From: Uloborus plumipes
Lineage: Eukaryota > Arthropoda > Arachnida > Araneae > Uloboridae
NCBI GenBank assembly: GCA_038373865.1
Contig: JAXGGA010000465.1
Span: 62,001 to 126,000 of the forward strand
Reading direction: 5' to 3'
DNA: 64,000 bases
Shown here: positions 25,257-37,860 of the stretch, one piece after another
How positions within the stretch are numbered: the first letter of the stretch is position 1
Layout: every line of letters starts with the position of its first letter
The notes under the pieces: model-generated
What the model was told of the DNA's origin: nothing
The model's database searches: none
The model's input: the letters and a program-made list of their open reading frames with translations, nothing else
Translations under genes and position numbers: made by a program

Positions 25257-27394
25257 GTACTAGAGAATCCTCGACAAAAGTTCTTACCGGCAGATGCTGA
25301 CTTGCAGCGAAAACGCTAGACACGGGATGTATAAAAAAGTTTTGCCGAGTTCAATCTTGCCGAAAATATTGTCAATAGATTGTTTGCATTCGGGTTAATT
25401 AAAAAGTCAATTTCACTTTCAAATTTAAAATTAAAAGGTTATACTCTTACACTCAATTTTTGAAATCCACAAGATGATGAACAAGTCTTTGAACTTAATG
25501 TCTGATGTCCAATTCTTTGAATGATAATAAATTTAATACTGTTCCTGTGTAAGTCATCAGTAACTCACAACTTTAATTACGCACACTGCATGAGTAACAA
25601 ATATATTTTCGGGTCGAATTGCTTGAAGAGTTGAATAACAAGTATAGCTTTTGCAGAATTACTGCAGTGGATATAATGTTATTATTAAACTAAGCGGAAT
25701 TGCCTCAACATATTCTAATTAGATAAGTTTATAGACTTGAAATGTGAATTGCTTTATTAAGATTTTGATTCAATTTGGCAGCTCCTGCATATTAATTGTG
25801 TTGTCTCTGAGAAGAACAGATGAAAGGTGCGCTGGAAGGAAGGTTGACAATGAACTCTCCACATGTGTAATCAAATTACTACTTGGGGGGGTTGGGGTTC
25901 ACTGAAATTATCGAAATCATTTTTGACCATAACTTATTAAATGCCTAGTGATAGATTTTGAGCAAAATAAAAATAAAAGCTGGGGTGGCGGGGGGACACA
26001 TGATTGATATATATTTGAATTGCGTCTTTGAAGAATTTAAAACAAAATTATCGGTCATATAGGAGTTCAAATAAATTATATTTTCGAAATTGAAAATGAA
26101 ACGTGGGGGAAATGGGAATTGAAAAAAAACATAGAATAGTGATGTGAGTGTATTGCATGTATTTTGATTTTCGTAAATAAATATTTCACACATCTAATCT
26201 ACAATAAAACATATTTAATTACTGCGAGGCAAATAGGAAAATGGCATCCTCTTGCTTACCCAATGTAGATCCTAAACCTGATGCGAATGTAACGTATCAG
26301 CAAAAACGTATTATACCTACATATATTTCAGCTTGATCATTTTTGTTTAGATCATCATTTCTATCTTAACCTATGGAGTTGGCATTATCACTATATTTTA
26401 AGTTTTTGGCATTTAATTCACATTATTTTCCCATTTTTCTTACGCATAATAAATTTTAGCTAGTATAAGGAAACTTTTGAAGAGCTTTCGAGATAGTACT
26501 GTCATTCAATTTTAAGGACTATGGGAAAATATCGTTTCATTTTAAAGGTTATACTTTTTAGTTTGATGTATAACATTTAAATCAAGCAATCCCATTTTCT
26601 TCTCTTCGTTATTAATTTGCTTACAAGAGAATTTGAAAGAATTATTTTTTTATGTTCTTAATTGAATGAATAACCCTTTTATGAAAAAATAAATTCTTCC
26701 TGGGCATCTTTTACTGCAAAATATATCAATTGGCAGCTTCACAATGCATTGTGATAAACACATAAAGACATAACATCAAAAAGATCAATGTTTTAATACA
26801 CAAAGCTAGCAGATTATCACATACACGTGTTTCTGAGTTACAAGGAGTACGTTTTCAGCGCAAAGAAAGTACATTAATGGCTGAAAAGACGTCGGACAAA
26901 AATCTCAAGCACCTATGAACTGTCACTGTTTTTTATATTGTTCAAAATTGCTCACTAACCATTTAATATATTATAGTCAAAAATTATTCTTTTAAATCAG
27001 ACGAAGTTCATTTCTGTGGATATGTCTTTTCATCCATAATCATGTTTGCTTTAAAAAAGGTAAAGATGTCTTGTAACGACTAAGCGTGCGTATATAATTA
27101 TCTGCCAGTTTCGTAGAATAGCACGTTGCAATTTTTAATTTTACTCTTCTGCACAGAGACATTTATTTCATATAAAAAGTCCGAAGAAAGGTAAATACTC
27201 TTTTTGACAAAAATATGAATGCAATCCTAAGAGATAAGACAATCTTGAAATATTACTTTTATAATTGTATAAGAGTATCTTCTTTTCCTTTTAGGTCAGT
27301 AAGTAACTGGGGAAAAAATCTAAAAAATTTTAAGTAATAACACGTGCCGCAAAAGGTCTGAAAATGAAATAAAACAGGGAAATTTTTGAATTTT
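25257..27394. other. AT-rich DNA; a possible short dispersed repeat near 26.82-26.90 kb
   Basis: At about 26820-26890 the sequence ACACGTGTTTCTGAGTTACAAGG, followed by CGTTTTCAGCGCAAA, resembles 43257-43305 (ACACGTGTTTTGGCGTTACA, then CCGTTTTCAAAGCAAA). An inverted fragment occurs near 57470-57495. The remainder has no recognised features. Confidence 0.35.
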
Positions 27395-27401
27395 TGCAAG
27401 A

Positions 27402-27479
<78 letters not shown>

Positions 27480-27486
27480 TCTTGCA
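27395..27486. repeat. (TA)n tract bounded by a 10-bp inverted repeat
   Basis: TGCAAGAAGA (27395-27404) and TCTTCTTGCA (27477-27486) are perfect reverse complements and enclose about 36 TA units. The whole segment can fold into one long hairpin. This may reflect palindromic expansion or an assembly join at a simple repeat. Confidence 0.8.
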
Positions 27487-27498
27487 TATATATATATA

Positions 27499-27610
27499 TT
27501 TCGTTCGGATTGCCTCGCAATCTGAACTCGGAATACGCGTTCACTACATACTATATCAATAAATTTAAAACTATATTTTGATGCATATTTGATAGAAGTA
27601 GTTAACTATG

Positions 27611-27615
<5 letters not shown>
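27499..27615 (+). repeat. 117-bp direct repeat, left copy
   Basis: By eye it is identical to 29021-29137 over all 117 bases (starts TTTCGTTCGGATTGCC, ends AACTATGGGACA). The two copies lie on either side of the Tc1-like transposon. The left one leads straight into (TA)n, the right one into ordinary sequence. Confidence 0.85.

Positions 27616-27691
<76 letters not shown>
27615..27691. repeat. (TA)n microsatellite hosting the Tc1 insertion
   Basis: About 38 TA units end exactly at the left terminus of the Tc1-like element; a short TA run continues after its right terminus. Tc1/mariner elements insert at TA, so this tract is the target. Confidence 0.9.
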
Positions 27692-27694
<3 letters not shown>

Positions 27695-28909
27695 TGAAGT
27701 GACAAAAGTCATGGGATACCTCTTAATATCGTGTCGGCCCTCCTTTTGCCCGGCGAAGTGCAACAACTCGACGTGGCATGGACTCAACAAGTCGTTGGAA
27801 GTCTTCTGCAGGAATATTGAGCCATGCTGTCTCGATAGACGTCCATAATTGTGAAAGCGTTGAAGGGGCAGGATTTTGGGCACGAACAGACCTCTCGATG
27901 GTGTCCCATAAATGCTCAATGGGATTCATGTCGGGCGATCTAGGTGGCCAAATCATTCGTTGGAATTGTCCAGAATTTTCTTCAAACCAATTGCGAACAG
28001 TTGTGGCCCGGTGACATGGCGCATTGTCATCCATAAAAATCCCATCGTTGTTTGGGTACATGAAGTCCATGAATGGCTGCAAGTGATCTCCAAGTAGCTG
28101 CACATAAGCATTTCCAGTCAATGTTCGGTCCAGTCGCACTAGAGGACCAAGTCCATGCCATGAAAAAACAGCCCACACCATTACGGAGCCACCACCAGCT
28201 TGAACAGTGCCTTGCTGACAGTTTGGGTCCATGGCTTCGTGGGGTCTGCGCCACACTCGAACCCTACCATCGGCTCTTACCAGCTGAAATCGTGACTCAT
28301 CGGACCAGGCCACGGTTTTCCATTCATCTAGGGACCAACCGATATGCTCACGTGCCCACGAGAGTCGCTGCAAGCGATGTCGTTCTGTCAGTAAAGGCAC
28401 TCGAGTCGGTCTTCTGCTGGAATAGCCCAAGAAATCCAAATTTATCCGCACAGTTCTAGCAGACACGTCCATTGTACGTCCCACATTGATTTCTACGGTG
28501 ATTTGACGCAGTGTTGCTTGTCTGTTAGAATTTACGACTCTTTGCAGACGTCGCCGGTCTCGATCTTTAAGTGCAGGCGGTCGACCACTGCGCTGTCCAT
28601 GGTGGGATGTTATGCCTGAAATTTCATACTCTCGGCACACTCTTGACACAGTGGATCTGGGAATGTTGAATTCTCTAACGATTTCCGAAATGGCATGACC
28701 CATGCGTCTAGCTCCAACTAACATTCCGCGTTCAAAGTCTGTTAATTCACGTCGTGCGGTCATCATCACGTTAAAACCTCTTCACATGAATAACTTGAAC
28801 AGAAATGAAAGCTCTGTAAAAGCACTGCGCATTTATACCTGTTCTATGCGATGCTACTGCCATCTGAAAATTTGCATATTGCTATCCCATGACTTTTGTC
28901 ACTTCAGTG
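27692..28909 (-). mobile_element. Tc1-like DNA transposon, apparently complete
   Basis: The element is 1218 bp. Its 27-bp terminal inverted repeats (27692-27718 and 28883-28909) are perfect matches, starting CACTGAAGTGACAAAAGTCA. TA flanks both ends. A single uninterrupted transposase frame fills most of it on the minus strand. Intact termini plus an intact frame suggest recent activity. Confidence 0.92.
27723..28769 (-). CDS. Tc1/mariner-type transposase (DD36E spacing)
   Basis: The protein is 348 aa and starts at the first of three consecutive ATG codons. An N-terminal paired-type helix-turn-helix lies at about residues 8-50 (RELTDFERGML, SRSTVSRV-like), followed by GRPP at 62-65, in the position of the AT-hook-like GRPR linker, and a second helix-turn-helix near 85-120. 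The catalytic triad reads D157 in WSDESRF, D248 in MDDNAPCH and E285 in SPDMNPIEHLW. I count 36 residues between the second Asp and Glu, rather than the 34 of classic Tc1. The length fits the family, and no stop or frameshift is seen. The stop codon lies a few bases from the inverted repeat. The enzyme would cut and paste the element at TA sites. Confidence 0.92.
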   Translation of the reverse strand: MMMTARRELTDFERGMLVGARRMGHAISEIVREFNIPRSTVSRVCREYEISGITSHHGQRSGRPPALKDRDRRRLQRVVNSNRQATLRQITVEINVGRTMDVSARTVRINLDFLGYSSRRPTRVPLLTERHRLQRLSWAREHIGWSLDEWKTVAWSDESRFQLVRADGRVRVWRRPHEAMDPNCQQGTVQAGGGSVMVWAVFSWHGLGPLVRLDRTLTGNAYVQLLGDHLQPFMDFMYPNNDGIFMDDNAPCHRATTVRNWFEENSGQFQRMIWPPRSPDMNPIEHLWDTIERSVRAQNPAPSTLSQLWTSIETAWLNIPAEDFQRLVESMPRRVVALRRAKGGPTRY

Positions 28910-29020
28910 TATATATATATACTGGAAATGCTTAAACACAAAATGCAGAAGTTGTTACAGCATACGAGAGGGTTGCCGCCTCGGTAAGCTGTCACTCACA
29001 TTTCTTGGAACTGTAAGCAG

Positions 29021-29137
29021 TTTCGTTCGGATTGCCTCGCAATCTGAACTCGGAATACGCGTTCACTACATACTATATCAATAAATTTAAAACTATATTT
29101 TGATGCATATTTGATAGAAGTAGTTAACTATGGGACA
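29021..29137 (+). repeat. 117-bp direct repeat, right copy
   Basis: Identical partner of 27499-27615, offset 1522 bp. The sequence between the two copies is TA tract, Tc1 element, and about 110 bp of other sequence. Confidence 0.85.
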
Positions 29138-32100
29138 GATATATTTTTTTAATGTTATTATTTATTTAAATTTTAAGAAAAACAAGATCACATTTTCAGC
29201 CTCTGCGGCATCGTTTAAAATTGTGGGAATGAGCTAATTTTTTCTGGTGTTAGTTTTAGAGCAGATGTGTAAAAAAATGAAGGGGTATGACTTAAGAAAA
29301 AATAAAGTTGAAAAAACAGGAGAACTCTAATACGTGCATATATATACACACACAGAGGGAAGGATAGATGACGAAAATTAATGCGTACGTTATGTTTATT
29401 ATTATTAACATGTGCAAAAAATAAAAATACTGATATAAAGTAACTTATGAAGTCTTTGTTCGTCATCACTTCAAAGCACTGTTACGTTACAACACCTCAT
29501 CAATCACTTTTGACATCGCAATAGATTAAATATTTCAAAGAGTAATTCTTCACAGTTGCCTCATTCTATACATTATTAAAAGAAAATTAAGCCATTATGT
29601 GTTTTTTTTTTCAAACCTTGTATCGTATTATTTATTTACTTGAAAGGAATTAATCATTCTTCAGAGCATAAATAAAAAACAGTGAAAAGCTTTCTAAATT
29701 AATATGTAATTAGTAATTACATATGAGGGATCCTTAATGTTATTTTGCAGGAAACGCAGATTATATTTTAATTAAAAATTGGCTTGTATTTAATTTAAGG
29801 ACTGAATACACGTATTCAATGCAATACTTAGTAAAGAACTTCATCATTGCATGTTTTATGAACTTTTACATTAAAACAGATTCTTATTCAGAAAAATATG
29901 CATCTTTAAAACTAATATATTTTTGATTACATTGAAAATTTTAAAATGACTTATGGACTGCTTTGCTGCAGTCTTATTTATTCAATTTTCCAATAAACAA
30001 AAAGCATTAATCTCAAATTCCTGTTTCAGAACACAGCAGAAAATTTTCATGCAAAGAAAGGGAACTACTAATTAATATTCATTTACACAATAATTCATTA
30101 ACTTTTTCTCTTACACATTTTTTAGTAAATTTGATTGCCTTAAATGACACGAAGCTACTTGAACAACTAATTCAGCGAATAAGTACAGTGGTACCCATCT
30201 GGAAAAGACTCATTGTCTTCTTACGTCCAAGTTTGTGAGTTTTTCAAGATTTAAAAAGTCATAAACTAACTTGTCGTTTCCCTTATTACAATACTAATGC
30301 TTCGTGGAATGTTTGTCTTCGATATTCTTGGTAAAAGCTCAGCTCACATCTTCAGAGTCCTCTTGCCTCCAGCTGAAAGGAAATTTGGAGTCAAAACTCT
30401 GAAGAGGTATTAAAATCCGCCAATTGAATTGCCAACAGAAAATGTGGTTGTCGTCCCTGTCCGATGCATTATATCTGCAAGTGAATAAGACCCGAATACG
30501 CTGCAAAATCAAAAACAACAATATTTAAATTATTGTAACATCTGCCGTAAAAGAATGCTCAACTGTTTACAAATATGACTAACGTCGTATAAAAAAATGA
30601 TGTTCACAAAAAGCAATAGAACAATGGTTTGTTTGATAATAAAACAGGACATCCAAAAGATTGAAAGCATACCATTCATGCTATGATAAATACTTTATTA
30701 GATGCATTGCGCTATTGATTTATTTGACACCCCAAAAAGCTAGAGGTTCAGTTTTGCTCAGGTAATATTTAAGTCCGACGGATAAAAGACTCAACCATTC
30801 CATTAATCAATGTGAGTGAAAATGATGCCTCTTTGCTTTACCAGTAACTTTTTTAGATATTTACAAAAAATCTGCGAAATTCTGCTGAAATGAAAATTAT
30901 CTTTCTTTTCATGAAAATGAATTCGTCTAAGAACAGATGTCTTGTTATCCAAACCTTACTGCATATTTAGACGTAAAGCATGTCAAACATCAGTTATCGA
31001 TATTTTCTGTTACCTGAAATCGCACTTATATTGGCTATGTGAAGCTATTCACATTTTGTAATTGCGCAAAAATATTTGCAGCACATGATTGAAATTTTTG
31101 CAGTGTTCAGCTATTTATATGATGCATGTTCATCATGTCTGATTAAAAATATTAATGCAACTCAAATCAAATAATGCATAAAAGTGAGAGTGAAAAATGT
31201 ATATGGACGTAAAATTCTGTGGAGACTTCTCATTTTAAGTACTTTTGACAAATTAAAAATGAAGTAAGTATAAAGAAACCCCCAAGACATTTTCATATGT
31301 GTGGAAGAAGAAAAATTATGCAACATTTGTGAGTGTAAGTAATAGTGTGATTTTAAGTATTCATGGTATTTCTGGGCATTAAATAAAACTAAAAATTAAA
31401 TCTAAAATAAAAATGCGCTTGAGTTCTATTTTTATTGCATATCTTAAAACTTTAAAGTGAGCTTACTAATGTTTGACATAATTATAAAAAGTCCAACAGC
31501 TATTATAAAGCTAGCGTTACTTATGGCATTAACTCGTTTTAAAGAACAAAGTATTAATTCTTTTAAATTAAATATTTTATCTGCAGCAAGTTAACTGAAA
31601 TACTTTGCGACGTTTTCGAAATGTAAAAATATCTTTTAGTTTTATGTTTTCTTTGCATTTTTATAGGAGGAAGTTGAATTTCAAGTTTTTTCTCCTGTGA
31701 ATTAACAAAAAAGATGTTTTCCTTTTCCTGAATAATAAGAGGGTAAAAAATGCTTTAACTATGTCGTGGGTGTGCACAGAAAATAAAATAGTAGAACGCT
31801 TTTTCAATTCCAAACTTAAAGGTTAGGATTTTGTTTCTTTCAAAACTCGATGCTTAAACGTTTTTATAAATCAATGTTATTTTTAATCGACTTTTACACG
31901 AGATCTTTGGTATTAAAATTGGTTCTGTATATAGTATACAAAAGGTTGCAGAATACATTTGTTTCGCTGCAGTTTTCTAGCAAATAAATGAGTAAGCATA
32001 TTGAATATTTAACAATATACGTTTTTCTGTTCTAGTACATGACACATGAATAAAAAAATCACTTCATCAACGAACCATTAGCTTCTTTCAAAATAAAATA

Positions 32101-32728
32101 AAAGAAATTGTCTGCAAGTGCAAAAACTTGCAAAAATTGCTATGCATACTTCTGAAAAAATTCAAAGACAAATCTACAAAACTTAGGAAACTGTTTTTCT
32201 AATTACACCATTTAGAATTTAATAACGTAATGACCTATCGTAGTAACCTTGCACCTTCTCTAAACATAGGAATAGTAAAAGGATTTTGAATTTAAAGATT
32301 TTAATTTTAGCTCTTTATAAGTTATTATATTAGGGTGATTTTTCATTGTCAAGATCTGCATCGGTTTTTACAGGTCCGTTATCTCGTTTTTCTTGGACAA
32401 ATTTTCGTTCTTGGTATATTGGTTCTGGTTTTACAAAAGTATTAAGTAAGGTTGTGAGCATTCAACCAACTTTAAAAGAGCTGAAAATGTATACCCATGA
32501 AAATGCTACACTATATTTGGGAAAGGTTTGAGTCTGAACCGACTGTTTCATAAAAATTTCGTGATTCCTGCTGTAATTTTATCCAAAGAAAAAATTGTAA
32601 TTTTATTCAAGAGCACTTAAAACTTATGCAATGAAGAGTTATGTGGCCTAGAAAACGCTCTCACTCATAAAACATATTTCTCCTATTTCGCAAGAACTTG
32701 ACTAGCTTGAAGCCTTAGAATTGCCATA
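29138..32728. other. AT-rich DNA without recognised features
   Basis: I see no coding region, RNA gene or repeat pair. Short frames at 29215-29469 and 30339-30521 have no recognisable motif. Confidence 0.5.
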
Positions 32729-32730
32729 TA

Positions 32731-32981
32731 CTGTCGTGCTAAGCGCAAAAGTGGTTACTGCAATCAAGCTCAAACTGAAATATTACTCTTTAAAGTTTTG
32801 CGTCACCATGTAATTGATTCAGGTGATACTTTTTTTCAGAATTTTCTTTAAAATATTTCCCGTCCTCAAATGACCGTACCACTTTGCATTTAGTTAAAAT
32901 CTGTCACAAAGAGCCATCTGGTGTCGATAACTCACCTTTTGTTATAAAGTGCAGATACTACTTTTATGCTTAACACGGCAG
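32731..32981 (+). mobile_element. 250-bp MITE with CTGCCGTGCTAAGC-type ends, copy 1
   Basis: It begins CTGTCGTGCTAAGCGCAAAA and ends, on the opposite strand, CTGCCGTGTTAAGCATAAAA. TA flanks each end (32729-32730 and 32982-32983). The interior matches the copy at 34.55 kb in inverted orientation (TTTAAAGTTTTGCGTCACCA block, CACAAAGAGCCA block). It has no coding capacity. TA flanks suggest a Tc1/mariner-related MITE. Confidence 0.75.
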
Positions 32982-34550
32982 TACAGTGTTGTCGAAGTGG
33001 TTGACTCATCCATACCGAAGATCGAGCCTTCATTGTGTGGATGGAAAAGATCAGATCTAACTACAGATCGCATGAAACTCCCAACTTCCTTCTACTGGTA
33101 GAGACACAGTAATCAACTGAAAAAGGAATTAGCCTTACCGTACATTGACGACACACACCGAAAAAAGCAAATTATTTGCCCATGATTCTTTAATAAAGGC
33201 AATTGTTTTGTTCTTATTTCGTAACTCTTAATATTTAAAATTACTTTAATTCATAATAGTGTGCGCACATTATGAATATGTCAAGTTTGAAAAAATAAAT
33301 ATATACATAATAAATTATTTCAAAAATTTTACGTAATATACAAAATATGGCTTTAGATGCAGGAAAAGCATTTATATCAAAATAAAAAGGGGGGGGGGCG
33401 GATAATATAGGATTAGATGAATGTGGTGCATTTTCTAACTGAAGCTCGTTCCACTTCACACTGCAATATTGAAACATTATTGATAATGTACCGTCAAACA
33501 GTAATCCGCAAAGTTAATTTTCAGAAAATAAAAACGAAAAGGGAAAAAATGTATAATGATTTATTCTTTGTTCTTTTGCATTTGCCCGAACGCAGAAGGA
33601 ATACATTCCACAGCATCACTATTTCTTTTAAATTACTTATACGGCAGAATGAAAGAAGGCCTTAGAAGTGAAATATTTGCCATGGTATTTGAAAATGATG
33701 TGAGGAACGCCAGATGCATGCAAAGTGTATGGTATACATTTTCTGAGCAGGAAATCAATTACGAGTGTTGAAGGCGAATATCCTGCGGGCCTCTGGGGAA
33801 AAAAGTTAATAACTAGCATTAAAGTTGGGCTTTTATTTTTCTATTATTTTTGAACGAGGTAGGAGAGTGAAAATTATTAATTTACAATTCAAATGCTGTA
33901 ATGCTTTATTTTAAGCTTGGAGAGCTTCTTAGTTGCATGTGATGTGCCATTTTCTCCTTTTGCTCTTGACTAAACTGTTCGTTCAAAAGTGTCATTTTTT
34001 TCAAAATCACCATTTGTTAATAAGTTGAAAAATATTGTCCTAGTCAATTATATTTATATTTTGAAGTATGACTGTTTGGCACGACATTCTTATTATGCCG
34101 TATACGATTACTCATGCCATTGTTATAATAAGGTCAGGTTATCATAGTTATTAAAATTGAAAGTATGATCTAAAGGCAATGAGTGTTTTTTTAATGCGTT
34201 TAGTGACATCTTGCGAGAACATGATGTGTTTTCTTTTCTAAACTATATCATATCTAAAATGCTCTCATTGAAAATGTTAAAAATAATTTAGAACTACATG
34301 GTGTCTTCAGAAAGCTTTAAACACCGTCTCAGAAAGAAGATATTAAACATTTTCGTACTGAAAACTAATGAATATGATCCTTTTGCATCAACATACCGTT
34401 TCCAGTTTTTTATACTATTCGTGGGAGCTCTTCGGGCGGATAGTTGTGAAGGTTCCTCGTCAAAACATCCTGGACCGTTTTAATCGCATCCATTACAGGT
34501 TTTTCTTGATTTGAAGGAACACAGAGAAGTAGTTGAGAGCTAGGTCTATA
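32982..34550. other. AT-rich DNA without recognised features
   Basis: A G9 run lies near 33390-33398. No supported gene or repeat is seen apart from the flanking MITE copies. Confidence 0.5.
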
Positions 34551-34799
34551 CTGCCGTGCTAAGCACAAAAGTCGTATCTGCACTTTTTAACAAAATTGAG
34601 TTATCACCACTAGGTGTCTCTTTGTGACGTATTTTACCGACAGACAAAATTATACGTTCATTTGAGAACGAGAAATATTTTTAAAAAAAAATCTGAAAAC
34701 GTTTCATCTGAATCAAATACATGGTGACGCAAAACTTTAAAGAGTTTTATCTCAGTTTGAGCTCGACTGCAGATACCACTTTTGCGCTTAGCACGGCAG
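34551..34799 (-). mobile_element. 250-bp MITE with CTGCCGTGCTAAGC-type ends, copy 2
   Basis: The termini CTGCCGTGCTAAGCACAAAA (left) and CTGCCGTGCTAAGCGCAAAA (right, opposite strand) match over about 28 bp. TA flanks both sides. The interior is an inverted relative of copy 1, 1.8 kb away. Its termini match each other better than those of copy 1, so it may be the younger insertion. Confidence 0.8.
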
Positions 34800-36710
34800 T
34801 ATACTCCAAGGGTGCTTCGAAAAACTTGCTGGGGTTGAGCGACACCAGGAAAGGTGTATTGTTGTGGTAAAGAAACCATACGTTTTCTTTTTAATTTTTT
34901 TTTTTTCTATCATCTCCGAGTTGAAACGACAGACTCGTTCCTCGAAACAGCGCAGCACTCCAGCAGGTGTGACTCTTTGGATTTTCAACTGAAACGCACT
35001 CACGCCACTAGCGATCTGTTTCCTCACTCCAGTTTCTGGAAGGCTTCTTTGATGATGTAGCTCTAATATTATATATGTTCTGCGTTGAAGCCCCTCGTAA
35101 CTCATCACTTTCTGTAGAACTGATTTTCACTCTATCATTTACTCAGTTAAAATTAACTTTAAAACTTTCTCAACACACCTTGTGAATTGATCAGGATAAT
35201 CTTCTTGATATTGATCAAGGAAATAAGATAAGAAACTTAAACTAAACTAGATATATTCATATATTCAAACTACAAAATCTTACAATGACAATTAAATATA
35301 TCTAAATGATGACAAAGCAATATCAACAAGAAGTTTATTATCACAAAGCAACAGTATAGAAAAAGTTTGCCTAGAGCCTAATTTATTTAGTTTCCAAATT
35401 CAAAAATTAAAATGGCCGTTTTACCTTCATTTTTTCTCCTATGATTTTAAAATCTAGAGTAGATCGTATCACAATAAGGCCATGGTTCTCTTAATTAGGA
35501 CACCGGAGTATCGGATGAAGGATATAAGCATATGTTGCGCATGCTGCACATATGTGCCCGAACTGCAAGCAGGAGCTGGTTAAAAAGGCAGAAATTGACG
35601 AATTATTAGTGACATGGATGTAATGATTAATATTTCGCCTCACCATTAAAGTAACCATGGGTTTTTTTGAAATTGTTGTAATTATTCTTTAAATAAAAAA
35701 TTTTTCAATAATATTTTGCATGTTTAAAAAATTTATAATATTTTGTCATTTATGATGACAAAAACTAACACACTACATATCATTTATGATGACAATATGA
35801 CATTTAAGTATTTGAAGCAGCATTTTTAAATTCACAAGTTTACGTTCTAATATGAAGAGATTTTGATGGTTTGCATGAACAACGTAAATGCATTTTCTGC
35901 GCAGCTGTTTTTGCTTATATTTTACTTTATATAGTTAATTACATACACGTAACTGTTGCCATTATTAAGTTCCAATTAAGCGTCAGCAATTACGATAATT
36001 ATTTCTCTCAACACCATTGATAAGAGCTGTCATTTTTATTTTTTATCCTAAATTTATGGAGCAGAGGAAATATGTATAAAAGAATTTTTTACTTGTTTCG
36101 AATTATGTTGTTAAAAACTGACACATATCGTTAGTCACATAAAAGGAATTCCTTTTCATTGTGTCACTAAAATGAATACATCAATTAATAATTCAATTAA
36201 CACTCTTTTGTTACGTAGTTACCTTTTTCTTTTAAAAAACATTAACTTTTAATTACAGCTGTTTAATTTTTAGAAGAAATGATATATAAAGAAAAAATAT
36301 GAGCCGAAAATTATAAAATTCGTTGATTTGAATTTAAAACTTCCAGCACCATGTTTCTCTATTAAAGAAAAAAAAAATCTAAATAATGAATTTTCCATCT
36401 AGCCGGAATTACTTACTGTAAAAAAAAAGTACATAACAATATCTATACTGTCCTTGCAAAGTAAGTTTTTTCAATTGAGAAAAATATTGAAAAAACTAAA
36501 ATCAAATTGAGAAGCAATTAAATTTAACAAATACTGCAAACGTGTTATCATTCACAATAGTAAATATAGTACCAATTAAATGATTCTTAAGTAATTATAT
36601 GCTTGTAAAAATGTACTAAGTGCAACTTAATAATGAAATATTAATTTCGTATAATACAAGATAGGTGCAAGTGTATAAAATAGGGCTGTAGTCATATATA
36701 TTATATACAG
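34800..36710. other. AT-rich DNA without recognised features
   Basis: A short local duplication of CATTTATGATGACAA occurs near 35748-35796. No gene is recognised. Confidence 0.5.
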
Positions 36711-37860
36711 GTGCGGACAAAAGCGCATCATTTATAATGCATTTTTTTTTGACATTTCTGAACTAATTGTCGTTAAAAAAACACAGAAAAAATACAACGT
36801 TGTTCCAAGGGCTCTATTGACCAATGAATCCACTCAGCCTTCCAATGTGTGCAATTTTGCTTGCCCTCAAAAAACTAAACAAATAAGTTTTCATAAGTTT
36901 AACAGTATAAAATAACTACCTTTTTAGGTAAATGTGACTGACTAAATGATTGATAACAGTTGGCAACAGTGTTACAGCTGCCCTTTTCTCGTGAGATTGT
37001 GAGAGGGTATCAAATTAAGCTTTGCAACAACGCGGTGTAAGGGCATGTTGTAGAATAAACAAGTTGTCTGTTCCTATAGTCTATGTAACGAGAATTGGTC
37101 TGCCAAATTAAAAAAAAATCAATTATCTACATTTTTACCATTCTGATTGTCATGGTTACGGCACTATGAACGTTTTTTCCACGTCGTTTCTGCAACACAT
37201 GCAATAAGTAGAAACAGTGCGGGAAAAATATCGTAGTTCTGTATCCATGACAACCGAAACTGTAGAAAATGAGAAAGTTTTTTGACTTTTACAAGCTAAT
37301 TCTTGTCAACTCAGGTTTTTCCTGCACACAATTTTGCAATTGTAGTATAGTTTAACGTTTTACAGAGGAAAGTAGTTCATGACCATTTTTCATTTCATTC
37401 AACCAATTTTCTGAAATTTCCATTTTAAATGAGTTTTAACTTTGACTTTTGAGGGGGAAGAGGTATAGTCTTGTGCCTTGTGGACCAGTGTGACAATCAA
37501 ATTTTGATTATTTATTATTTTTCTTTAACATTATGCACTGAACTGCACTAAATGCCTCCGCTATGGCAATAAGAATACGTCTAAAATTCAATGTGCGTAT
37601 GAAAAAAAAAATAAATTTAGTTTGTAGTTTTGAATATTTTTTTCTATTTGAAAAAAGATAATACATAAAGATAAAAAAAATAATTTTTCGATAATATTTA
37701 AGTAAGGGAGCACTGATTAGGTAATGTGTGATTCTTATTCTAGAGCATAATTTGTTTTTATTTCATTTCCGTAAGTGAAACAATTGTTCAACAATTTTTT
37801 GGTTTTGCTCTGAATTTTTTTAACTATCGCACCATCCTAGTAAGTGCGCCACTTTAGTTG
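36711..37860. mobile_element. Possible decayed Tc1/mariner-type element
   Basis: A left segment CAGGTGCGGACAAAAGCGCA (about 36711) and a right segment near 37838-37858 (GCGCCACTTTAGTTGTCGCT) are roughly reverse complementary, with gaps. The distance of about 1.15 kb and the GCGGACAAAAG-like end are typical of Tc1-like elements. No transposase motif survives that I can read. The match is weak. Confidence 0.25.

Noticed and set aside
27320..27919. Frames rich in Tyr-Ile runs
   Set aside because: These are translations of (TA)n microsatellites, not proteins. The same applies to 60103-60574.
27778..28459. Plus-strand and alternate-frame ORFs inside the Tc1 element
   Set aside because: They overlap the transposase on the wrong strand or frame and have no domain; they are shadows of the 348-aa frame.
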